Shown here piece by piece: positions 16,367 through 23,309 of a stretch of 50,461 bases of DNA. Every line of letters starts with the position of its first letter. The first letter of the stretch is position 1. The position numbers and the translations under genes are program-made. The notes below the pieces were generated by a model, which did no database searches, had not been told where the DNA came from, and worked only from the letters and a program-made list of their open reading frames with translations. Origin of the DNA: Pseudomonadota bacterium (lineage in GTDB: Bacteria > Myxococcota_A > UBA796 > GCA-2862545); contig CANNIZ010000030.1 of NCBI GenBank assembly GCA_947505245.1, forward strand, positions 1 to 50,461, given 5' to 3'.

Positions 16367-17824
16367 TCAGCGTTTGCTGCGGCCCAACGAGAACGGCAAG
16401 GACCGTGCGCTTCGATCGACGGGGTGAAACTCGCCGTCGAGCCTGCCGTCGGTGAGCGCACCGACGTAACGACCGCGGTCGGACCTCTCGCTCTTCTCCT
16501 CGACCTCGAAGGTCGAGGCGGACGCGTCAAAGCGGCCTTCAACCCGGGTCACGACCTGGCCGCGAAGACCCGTCGTGACCGCCCAACCCTCGATCGCAGC
16601 GCCGACGTGCTTGTCGATCTCGATCCGCAGCGGCAGAAGCTCGGCCACCTTGCCGTCCCAGGCCCCGAGCAGGCTGGTCTCGACCTTAGCCAGCTGTTTT
16701 GGGGCCGCGAGCCACCGATCGATCGCGTCGCGGAGCGCCGTCCAAAGGCGGACCAGTGCTCCGCTCTCGGCGCGGGCCGCTGGTGGCGGCGTACTCGACA
16801 CGTTGGGAAGCGCCTCGCGGACCTGCGCACCTCGCGCGGAATACGTCCGCTCGGGCGCTCGCGGCACCTCATAGGCGTTTCGAAGCGATGGTTCCGTGGG
16901 CGTAGCCGACGACGGGGGCTGCGAGGCCGGTGTGGACGCTTCGATCAGCAGGTCGAAGCGCGCCATCCAGCGCTGTCGGGCAGAGTCAGCACCTTGAAGC
17001 CCGGTGATGCGGTCGTGGGACTTTGCGACGTCGAGCGCCATGTGACGGGCGGACGGGTAGCGGTGTTCGGGCCGATACCGCGTCGCGTTGCGGATGATCT
17101 CGCGAACGTCCGGGTGCAGCTTGGCGAGCGGACCGCTGTCGATCTCGCCTTCGAACAGGCCGAGCGGCGCCCTGCCGGTGACGAGGCCGAACAGCGTGGC
17201 GCCGACGGCGTAGATGTCGGCCACCGGGCCCGCGCTCTTCGAATCGGCGCGCTGCTCGGGCGCCATATAGCCGATGGTGCCGAGCACATCACCGGTCCGT
17301 GTAAGCTCGGCGTTGATCGCCTGACGCGCGCTGCCAAAGTCGCCAAGGAGCACGGTGCCGTCCGCGCGCAGCAACACGTTCGCGGGCTTGACGTCGCGGT
17401 GAATGATGCCGCAGCGATGGGCCGCGCCCAGCGCCTGAAGGATCTGAAACACGACCTTGAGGGCGTCCGCTGCGCTCATCGGCCCGCCGAGCTCGATCTT
17501 TCGCTGCAACGCGCCCTCTTCGACGAGGTCCATCGCGTACCAGCAGCGCGTGCCTTCCTCACCGACGTCGTAGATGCGCAGCACGTTTGGATGCACGAGC
17601 CGCGTCAACGTGCTCGCCTCCGTGATGAATCGCTGGCGAAGCATCGGGTGGGCCGCGGCCTCCCCGTGGAGGACCTTGATCGCGCGAAACACGTTCAGCA
17701 GCGGATCCCAGGCGCGATAAACGACCGCCATCCCGCCGGATCCAAGCGGCGCTTCAACGCGGTACCGTCCTAACGCAGTGGGGGGCGCACCGGACGATCC
17801 CTCCGCTGGTGGAAGGCTACTCAT
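16367..17824 (-). CDS. Ser/Thr protein kinase, first of the trio, with unassigned C-terminal domain
   Basis: 485 residues from ATG 17824. Kinase domain about 20-285: 'LGSGGMAVVYRAWD', Lys in 'RAIKVL', 'HRDVKPANVLL', 'GDFGSARQ' and 'GTIGYMAPEQ'. The post-kinase motif 'RWMARFDLLIEAS' matches 'EWLARFDRLMAES' of the next kinase. A Pro/Ser-rich linker follows. Then residues from about 350 form a separate region: a predicted helix ('LVRLWTALRDAIDRWLAAPKQL') and a beta-rich stretch of about 90 residues with alternating Gly and hydrophobic residues ('LLGAWDGKVAEL', 'GLRGQVVTRVEGRFD'). I do not recognise this domain; it could be a ligand-binding or scaffolding module. No membrane segment is visible. 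Confidence 0.88.
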   Translation of the reverse strand: MSSLPPAEGSSGAPPTALGRYRVEAPLGSGGMAVVYRAWDPLLNVFRAIKVLHGEAAAHPMLRQRFITEASTLTRLVHPNVLRIYDVGEEGTRCWYAMDLVEEGALQRKIELGGPMSAADALKVVFQILQALGAAHRCGIIHRDVKPANVLLRADGTVLLGDFGSARQAINAELTRTGDVLGTIGYMAPEQRADSKSAGPVADIYAVGATLFGLVTGRAPLGLFEGEIDSGPLAKLHPDVREIIRNATRYRPEHRYPSARHMALDVAKSHDRITGLQGADSARQRWMARFDLLIEASTPASQPPSSATPTEPSLRNAYEVPRAPERTYSARGAQVREALPNVSSTPPPAARAESGALVRLWTALRDAIDRWLAAPKQLAKVETSLLGAWDGKVAELLPLRIEIDKHVGAAIEGWAVTTGLRGQVVTRVEGRFDASASTFEVEEKSERSDRGRYVGALTDGRLDGEFHPVDRSARSLPFSLGRSKR

Positions 17825-17937
17825 GGGTCAAGTGTAGGTGATCGATCGGCGCCAACGCTACGGCCGGTGGATCATTTTTTGGATTTCCAAACACCTGTGC
17901 CCTTGCCTCGGCGGCGAATCGGTTGAATCATCCTTGC

Positions 17938-18642
17938 ATGACCGTGCTTCCGCTGTTGGTGTCTTTGGCGTTCGCCGCTGAGCCGGTCGAAGACGTCCGC
18001 GCGACCGAAGGCAGCGAGCTCACGGCCGACCAGCTCGCGCTGCTCCGGGACTACCGCGCACGGCACTTCTCCGTCCGCACCGAGTTCAACACGACGGGCG
18101 TGAGCACGCGCGCGTGGTCTCCGATGCCCTACTCCGGCGGCGGCGCGATCCCGCACCAGGACGCGACCGGCACGACACGTTCGTGGGCGGTCTATGAAGG
18201 AAGCGAGCGCGTAAATGTGCCCTATTATCTTGAACTTTCGGGCCAGGACCAGGAGCGCCGCGACCTCGTGGCTCGCGTCACCATGAAGCGCTGGCTTGGC
18301 CGCGCCTACTATGGAGCAGCGGTCGCTGGTGTCGGCACCGTGATCTTCTCCGCCATCGCGGTGAACTCCACGGAAGACGACGCAAAGAAGAATTCGTTCG
18401 AAAAGATTGGGGCGACGGGGCTCATGGTCGCGGTCGTCGGATTGATCGGTGGGAGCGTGCCGACCGCCCACGCGGCGCGCCTGGAGAACGACTACACGAT
18501 GTCCTACATCGACATCGCGAGCGCGGAAGACCTGGTCGACGTGCAGAACGAGGCGCTGCGTCTGGAGCTCGGGCTTACGCCGTCGCAGGCGTTCGAGGTG
18601 GAGTCCAGCACGCCGGCGATGGCCCCGCCATTGCACCGGTAG
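17938..18642 (+). CDS. Secreted or membrane protein of unknown function
   Basis: 234 residues from ATG 17938, whose N-terminus 'MTVLPLLVSLAFAAEP' reads as a very short signal peptide cleaved after Ala. An in-frame TTG at 17923 would add five residues and weaken the signal. Two hydrophobic stretches near the middle ('AAVAGVGTVIFSAIAV' and 'GATGLMVAVVGLIGG') suggest a membrane hairpin; the flanks are hydrophilic. I do not recognise a family. It is divergent from the kinase trio (113 bp between starts) and lies 66 nt upstream of another unknown gene that leads into the mtn operon. Confidence 0.7.
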   Translation: MTVLPLLVSLAFAAEPVEDVRATEGSELTADQLALLRDYRARHFSVRTEFNTTGVSTRAWSPMPYSGGGAIPHQDATGTTRSWAVYEGSERVNVPYYLELSGQDQERRDLVARVTMKRWLGRAYYGAAVAGVGTVIFSAIAVNSTEDDAKKNSFEKIGATGLMVAVVGLIGGSVPTAHAARLENDYTMSYIDIASAEDLVDVQNEALRLELGLTPSQAFEVESSTPAMAPPLHR

Positions 18643-18708
18643 TCAGCACCGCTCGATCTCCGGCGGCGCAAATGCTACCCACGCGCTTCGAACACCCAAG
18701 GGTTTGCG

Positions 18709-19704
18709 ATGTCTGTTCCGCTCCAGCGCCATTCGTTCTCCGCTGACGTCAACGACGCCGAAGACGTCCGAATCGCCCTGATGGACGAGATCCGCACCGA
18801 GCTGCGCCTGCGCGGCGAGCCGCATCCGCGCGTGTACCTCGTCGGGGATGGCTACGTCGATACGCTCGATCTCCATCGGGTGGCGACCACCGAACCCGAC
18901 GCCCATCTCGGCGCCACGCTCGCCCTGGTGCGCACCCTCGCGGGGGTCCAGCACACGTTCGTCCTTGTCCAATTGCACGCCGAGACCCACGAGGGAGAGC
19001 GGCACAGCTACGCGCTGCTCGGCGCGCTCGACGATGACGCGGTCGCATGGTTCGCGCTGCCGTACGTCACGGAAGAACGTTCGGGCATCGGCGAGCCCGG
19101 CGAGTGGGCACCAACGGATCTCGAGTTTGGCGCCAACATCGACCTGCTACGCGACCTCTTCGACGTTCCACCCGACGCCAAACCGGCCAGCGTGCTTCAA
19201 CCGCGCCGAGCGCAGCCGGACATTCGGGCCGCGTTCTTTGAACTGCCCCAGGCGCTCGCCCTCCCCGCTGATGCGCGCGGCCAGGCCGACCTCACGGTGC
19301 GGGTGGCCGTCGAGGACATGCTCAAGGGCTCCGTCGCGGGGACCGTCATCGTCAAGCAGGTCGGCCACCACGGTGAGATGTGGGTCCTCAACGACGCCGG
19401 AGACCTCGACGACGCGGTACGGTCGATCGCCCTTCGCGAGCCCGCGGCCGAGGGCATCGCCGTGGTGCTGTTGGCGCTCTGGGAGGGAAGCGAGCCAGCA
19501 CAGAAGGGCGTGCAAATCGTCGCCGAACGCGATGGCGCGCGGGTCGAACGCTGGTTTTTGCTGGACTTTCCGGAAGGCGCCTCGGGTCGGCCGGCCGTCG
19601 CGCGGGTCGTCGAGCGGTTGCTGCCGTTGGACGAAGGGGATGGTTGGATCGGGGTCGCGCCGGATCTCGCGATGGACTTCTTCCCGCTCGGCGGTGACGC
19701 TTGA
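18709..19704 (+). CDS. Protein of unknown function, upstream of mtnB
   Basis: 331 residues from ATG 18709, rich in Asp, Glu and Ala, without signal peptide or membrane segment, so probably cytoplasmic. The coding bias is strong, and the stop overlaps the start of mtnB (TTGA), so translation is likely coupled to methionine salvage. Alternating hydrophobic stretches ('RVYLVGDGYVDTLDL', 'HTFVLVQLHAET', 'GIAVVLLALWEG') suggest a mixed alpha/beta or beta-rich fold. I recognise no catalytic motif. Confidence 0.75.
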   Translation: MSVPLQRHSFSADVNDAEDVRIALMDEIRTELRLRGEPHPRVYLVGDGYVDTLDLHRVATTEPDAHLGATLALVRTLAGVQHTFVLVQLHAETHEGERHSYALLGALDDDAVAWFALPYVTEERSGIGEPGEWAPTDLEFGANIDLLRDLFDVPPDAKPASVLQPRRAQPDIRAAFFELPQALALPADARGQADLTVRVAVEDMLKGSVAGTVIVKQVGHHGEMWVLNDAGDLDDAVRSIALREPAAEGIAVVLLALWEGSEPAQKGVQIVAERDGARVERWFLLDFPEGASGRPAVARVVERLLPLDEGDGWIGVAPDLAMDFFPLGGDA

Positions 19705-20306
19705 ACGTCGAGGCTGCACACGCGCTCTCAACGATCGGCAGGGACCTCGCCGCGCGCGGGCTGTTGCGCGCCACGAGCGGGAACCTGTCCGTGCGGCTCC
19801 CGAACGGGTTCCTCGTCACCGCGTCCGGTCGTGACAAGGGCGCGCTCGGGCCCGACGACTTCCTCGTGGTGAACGCGGCAGGCGCAGCGCAGCCTGGCTC
19901 GCCAACGCCCTCAGCCGAGGCCGGCCTCCACGCACAACTCTATGCCTGGGACGCGGAGATCGGCGCCGTCCTGCACGTCCACGGACACGCCGCCGCCGTG
20001 CTCGGCCGGGTGTACGAGTCGGCCGGAGCCATCGGATTCACCGGCTGGGAGATGGCGAAAGCGCTCCGCGGCGTCACCAGCCATCACGTCCGGGTCGACC
20101 TGCCTGTGTTCGCAAACGACCAGGACATCGACGCGCTCGCGCTGCGGATCGCGCCGCACCTGCGCCGCGACGTGCCAGGCTACGTCCTCGCCGGGCACGG
20201 GCTGTACGCCTGGGGCCGCGATCTTCCAGAAGCCGTGCGTCACCTCGACGCCCTCGACTACCTGTTGAACGCCGAGCTATCGCTCCTGTCGCTGAGGGGA
20301 ATCTGA
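19701..20306 (+). CDS. mtnB: Methylthioribulose-1-phosphate dehydratase
   Basis: 201 residues from TTG 19701. Class II aldolase-like fold: 'RGLLRATSGNLSVRL', 'FLVTASGRDKGAL', acidic 'SAEAGLHAQLY' and the Zn-binding 'AVLHVHGHAAAV' (His-x-His), with a further His in 'VLAGHGLYAWG'. This matches MtnB, which dehydrates methylthioribulose-1-phosphate to the diketo intermediate of methionine salvage. Adjacent mtnD and mtnC complete the next two steps. It overlaps the upstream gene by 4 nt and abuts mtnD (TGATG). Related L-fuculose-phosphate aldolases are excluded by the operon context. Confidence 0.93.
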   Translation: MNVEAAHALSTIGRDLAARGLLRATSGNLSVRLPNGFLVTASGRDKGALGPDDFLVVNAAGAAQPGSPTPSAEAGLHAQLYAWDAEIGAVLHVHGHAAAVLGRVYESAGAIGFTGWEMAKALRGVTSHHVRVDLPVFANDQDIDALALRIAPHLRRDVPGYVLAGHGLYAWGRDLPEAVRHLDALDYLLNAELSLLSLRGI

Positions 20307-20916
20307 TGACCATGTTGCGCCACTACGTTGATGCCACCGACCCGAAGCGCTTCGTCGAGCACCGCGACCCGGAGGCGATCGCTCGCGTCCTCGCGATCGC
20401 GAACGTCAAGTTCGAGCGTTGGGCAGCCGCGCAGCCGGTGTCCGCGAATGACAGCGCTGAAACAGTAATCTCAGCGTACGCGACCGAAATCGAACGCCTC
20501 AAAGCCGAGCGCGGGTTCGCCACCTGCGACGTCATCGCAGTCATGCCAGACAACCCGAAAAAGGGCGAGCTCCGGTCGAAGTTTCTCGAGGAACACACGC
20601 ACTCGGAAGACGAGGCGAGGTTCTTCGTGCACGGCTCTGGACTGTTCACGATTCACAGCGGGGGGCTGTGTTCTCCCTGCGCGCCGAGAAGGGCGACCTC
20701 GTGAACGTGCCCGCGGGAACACATCACTGGTTCGACATGGGCCGCGAGCCCACCTTCACGTGCATCCGGTTCTTCACCGACGCCAGCGGTTGGGTGGCAA
20801 CGTACACGGGCGACACGATCGCGTCCCGCTTCCCAGAGTTCGACGTCGCGGCTCCCGCAGAGGACGACGAAGTCCCCACCCTCATCGGTGCCCCGCCGCG
20901 CCAGACGCGGAGCTGA
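20306..20916 (+). pseudogene. mtnD: Acireductone dioxygenase, split by a single-base frameshift
   Basis: Residues 1 to about 119 read in the frame starting ATG 20306 and include metal ligands '[13 protein letters not shown]' (HxHxxxxE). After 'LFTIHSGG' this frame leaves homology and stops at 20704. The rest of the enzyme, '[25 protein letters not shown]' in sense (second His ligand in GTHHW), continues in another frame to 20916. The switch falls at a run of six G (20660-20665). Adding one G would give one intact protein of about 203 residues with exact alignment through 'HSGGAVFS'. This is either a sequencing or assembly error or a true mutation. The enzyme oxidises acireductone to the methionine precursor. 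It lies between intact mtnB and mtnC, which favours error or very recent loss. Confidence 0.88.
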
Positions 20917-20919
20917 TCC

Positions 20920-21564
20920 GTGCGAGTCATCCTGCTCGACATCGAAGGCACCACCACCGACGTCGCGTTCGTGCATGACGTGCTGTTCCCGGTGTCCTAC
21001 GACGGGCTCGAGGCTTTTGTCGCCGCCCACCCGGACGATCCAGACGTACTCGCGGCCAAAACAAAGGTCGGCGACGCCGACCTCGTCGCAACGCTGCGGG
21101 AGTGGATCCTCGATGATCGCAAGGAGACGGTGCTCAAGCAGCTCCAGGGACGAATCTGGGAGGAGTCGTATCGGGACGGAAGCCTTCGCTCCCACGTGTA
21201 CGAGGACGTGCTCCCCGCGATGCTGCGCTGGGTCGCGACCGGAAGCCACGTGTACATCTACAGTTCGGGCTCGATCGGAGCCCAACTCCTGCTGTTCCAG
21301 CACACCATCGCCGGCGACCTCACGTCGCTTCTCTCGGGCTACTTCGACACCGTGACGGGACCGAAGCGCGAGCCGGCCAGCTACGCCGCGATCGCGCGAG
21401 CGATCGGTGTAGACCCCTCGGACGTCTGGTTCCTCTCCGACGTGGAAGCCGAGCTCGACGCCGCCGCGATGGCCGGGATGGGCACCGTTCACATCCTGCG
21501 GCCCGGCCACCCGAATCCATCCACGAGGCACCCGACCGCGCCGGACTTCGAGGCGATCGGTTAG
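20920..21564 (+). CDS. mtnC: Enolase-phosphatase E1 (HAD family)
   Basis: 214 residues from GTG 20920. HAD motif I is 'LLDIEGTTTDVAFVHDVLFPV' (the DIEGT variant specific to MtnC), motif II is in 'VYIYSSGSIGAQ', Lys in 'GPKREPASY', and motif III is 'WFLSDVEAELDAA'. It both enolises and dephosphorylates the diketo-phosphate from MtnB, giving acireductone for MtnD. The start is 4 nt after the mtnD end. The stop overlaps the stop of the convergent phospholipase-like gene by 3 nt. Its length fits the family (about 225). Confidence 0.93.
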   Translation: MRVILLDIEGTTTDVAFVHDVLFPVSYDGLEAFVAAHPDDPDVLAAKTKVGDADLVATLREWILDDRKETVLKQLQGRIWEESYRDGSLRSHVYEDVLPAMLRWVATGSHVYIYSSGSIGAQLLLFQHTIAGDLTSLLSGYFDTVTGPKREPASYAAIARAIGVDPSDVWFLSDVEAELDAAAMAGMGTVHILRPGHPNPSTRHPTAPDFEAIG

Positions 21565-22502
21565 CGGACGAGCCGTTCGGGGTCCTCGAGGTCGAGCGAC
21601 GTACACGACGCGGGCGCGGTGATCGGGTTGCACAGGTAGGCGCCCTCCCCACCGAGCTGGAGCTCGTAGTCCACGCCGTTGGACGGCACCGGGAAGTCCG
21701 TGCTGACCCAGTGGGCGCCCGACGCGATCGCCGCGGCGCCACCCTCCGGATCGGGGTCGGGCCAGCCGTCCGCGCGCGAGCGGATCATTCGACCGGCCGA
21801 GGCTTGCGTCGCGATCGCCGCATCGGTCGGGTCGTCGAGCACGTCGAACGCGGACCACCGCGACGCCTCCCCTTCGGACATCGGGAACATCGGGCGGCCC
21901 GCCAGCGACGTCTCCCCCCGCGTGTAGGCGTCGCGCAGCGCCCGGTCGTACAACACGATCATCACCTTCCCGCGCACCTCGCCGAGCGTGGGCCAGCCTC
22001 GTTCGATCGCCGCCTGAAGGTCCGCCGCGTCGCCCTGGACCCGGTCCGGGGTCAGCAGCCGCTCTTGCGCGACGGACGAGAGGACGACCTGATCGAGCGC
22101 GTCGAGCCACGCCGATGCTTCCTCGGCGTCGATCACCTCCTTGACCTCGAGCAGCGCCATGATCGGCCCATGACCGGGATGAGCGGCAGACCAGGCGTCG
22201 ATCGTCGTCAGGCATTCGGCGAGCGTCGGGCAGTGCGAGCCTTCGTCGATCACGGCGATGTGGCGCACCCGGAACGTGACGCCGTCCGCGCGGTCGATGT
22301 CGAGCTCGAAGTGCCGCACGCCCTGCTCGTCGAGTTGAACCTCGAGCGGAGCGTGTGTGTAGGCGAGCTCTTCCATCGTCACGCCGTCCGACTGCACGTG
22401 GTAGCTGTTGTGGGTGCCCTTCGCGACGGCGTCGTTCCAGCGCAGCACCGCGTCTTGCGGGTGAATCGTCGGATCTGCACATGCGAGCAGGAACGGCCAC
22501 AT
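21561..22502 (-). CDS. Secreted Ca2+-dependent PI-PLC-like phosphodiesterase (PI-PLC-C1 type)
   Basis: 313 residues from ATG 22502; the N-terminus 'MWPFLLACADP' looks like an extremely short lipoprotein signal. The catalytic-barrel start 'KGTHNSYH' and 'QGVRHFELDID' are followed by 'RHIAVIDEGSHCPTLAEC', 'TIDAWSAAHPGHGPIM' and, near the end, 'HWVSTDFP'. This series matches the family of Ca2+-dependent phosphoinositide-specific phospholipase C-like proteins. Two candidate catalytic His and acidic Ca ligands are visible. The true substrate (phosphoinositide or another phosphodiester) is not known. Frames extending further upstream overlap the divergent lipoprotein gene. The stop overlaps the mtnC stop. 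Confidence 0.75.
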   Translation of the reverse strand: MWPFLLACADPTIHPQDAVLRWNDAVAKGTHNSYHVQSDGVTMEELAYTHAPLEVQLDEQGVRHFELDIDRADGVTFRVRHIAVIDEGSHCPTLAECLTTIDAWSAAHPGHGPIMALLEVKEVIDAEEASAWLDALDQVVLSSVAQERLLTPDRVQGDAADLQAAIERGWPTLGEVRGKVMIVLYDRALRDAYTRGETSLAGRPMFPMSEGEASRWSAFDVLDDPTDAAIATQASAGRMIRSRADGWPDPDPEGGAAAIASGAHWVSTDFPVPSNGVDYELQLGGEGAYLCNPITAPASCTSLDLEDPERLVR

Positions 22503-22557
22503 CTCGCAAGCATACCGAAACAGCGCGAGATAAGCTGGTGGGCTCTGCGGAGACCCC

Positions 22558-23208
22558 ATGCGCACGTGGCCGTTGTTCCTTTTGATCGCCTGCAACAACG
22601 ACACGTCGTTCCAACAGTCCGCCACCTGCGATGGCGCGCTGCAGCAGGGTGAGGAGACGGTCGATGCGCCCTTCGATGGGGACGGCGACGGCTACCTCGA
22701 CGGGGCGAACCCCGATTGCGTCGCCACCTACCCCGCCGAGTCGCTCGACTGCGACGACGCGACCGCGGACGTGAATCCTGGCAAGGTCGAGATCCCGTGC
22801 GACGGCATCGACCAGGACTGCGACGAGCAGGGCACGCCCGACGGGTTGTTGACCGGCGCCTGCGAGACCGACTTTTCTGGCACGTGGGTGCTCGGACAGG
22901 CGGTCTCGTACACCTGCGGGATGACGCTCGTGAACGTGAACTTCTCCACGCTAAACGTCGTCGACGGCGGCTCCTCCATCTCCATCGGCACCAACAGCAG
23001 CGCACAACCCGGCACGATGCAGGGCACGCGGGACGACGCGGGGACGTTCTCCGTGCAGACCTCGATCGCCGGCGGATGCACCGAGACGTACGGCCTCACC
23101 GGGCAATTCGATCAGGACGTCATGGACGGCACGTTCACCGCGACCTTCGTCGGTGTCTGCCTTGGCTGCACGACGCAGAACGTACCCGTCACGGCGACGC
23201 TACAGTAA
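22558..23208 (+). CDS. Lipoprotein with MopE-type metal-binding motif
   Basis: 216 residues. 'MRTWPLFLLIACNND' is a short lipoprotein signal with the lipobox Cys at 12. Residues about 38-85 hold an acidic motif: 'DGDGDGYLDGANPDC', 'LDCDDATADVNPGKVEIPCDGIDQDC'. This is the putative metal-binding motif found in MopE-like secreted proteins of myxobacteria. The rest is a beta-rich, Thr/Gly-rich domain with paired cysteines ('ACETDFSGTWVLG...YTCGMTL', 'GVCLGCTT'), of the 'GTW...G...' style seen in secreted lipocalin-like modules. The role is unknown; it is probably an outer-membrane or surface lipoprotein. It is divergent from the PI-PLC-like gene with 55 bp between starts. Confidence 0.78.
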   Translation: MRTWPLFLLIACNNDTSFQQSATCDGALQQGEETVDAPFDGDGDGYLDGANPDCVATYPAESLDCDDATADVNPGKVEIPCDGIDQDCDEQGTPDGLLTGACETDFSGTWVLGQAVSYTCGMTLVNVNFSTLNVVDGGSSISIGTNSSAQPGTMQGTRDDAGTFSVQTSIAGGCTETYGLTGQFDQDVMDGTFTATFVGVCLGCTTQNVPVTATLQ

Positions 23209-23261
23209 CTTTGCTCGCGTCCGGCTCGCGGCGCGCTTCGCTTGCGTAGCTTTGCTCACGT
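23209..23261. repeat. Degenerate copy of the GC-rich repeat seen near cmk, with internal repeat
   Basis: Directly after the lipoprotein stop. Aligned by eye to the reverse complement of the 41-bp repeat at 4334-4413, 28 positions agree at 23. CTTTGCTCgCGT is repeated as CTTTGCTCaCGT about 40 bp later. Together they suggest a short dispersed repeat family located at gene ends, but chance similarity in GC-rich DNA is possible. Confidence 0.35.
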
Positions 23262-23309
23262 AGGGTGCGTCCCCTCCCCGCCGGTTAGTCGGGCCCTGGA
23301 GGGTGCCTG

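Noticed and set aside
14196..17824. Kinase trio as a phage-defence locus
   Set aside because: No defence partner genes, transposase or toxin are nearby. Tandem kinases are ordinary in myxobacteria-like genomes.
17825..19700. SAM-responsive riboswitch controlling the mtn operon
   Set aside because: The short gaps upstream of the mtn-linked genes (17825-17937 and 18643-18708) show no SAM-riboswitch core that I can recognise.
20653..22614. Long minus-strand open frame opposite the mtn genes and across the PI-PLC-like gene
   Set aside because: Its product is Arg/His-rich and overlaps three genes with clear homology in other frames.
23209..23309. T-box leader before thrS
   Set aside because: Only about 100 bp are available and half is repeat; I see no T-box core sequence or antiterminator.
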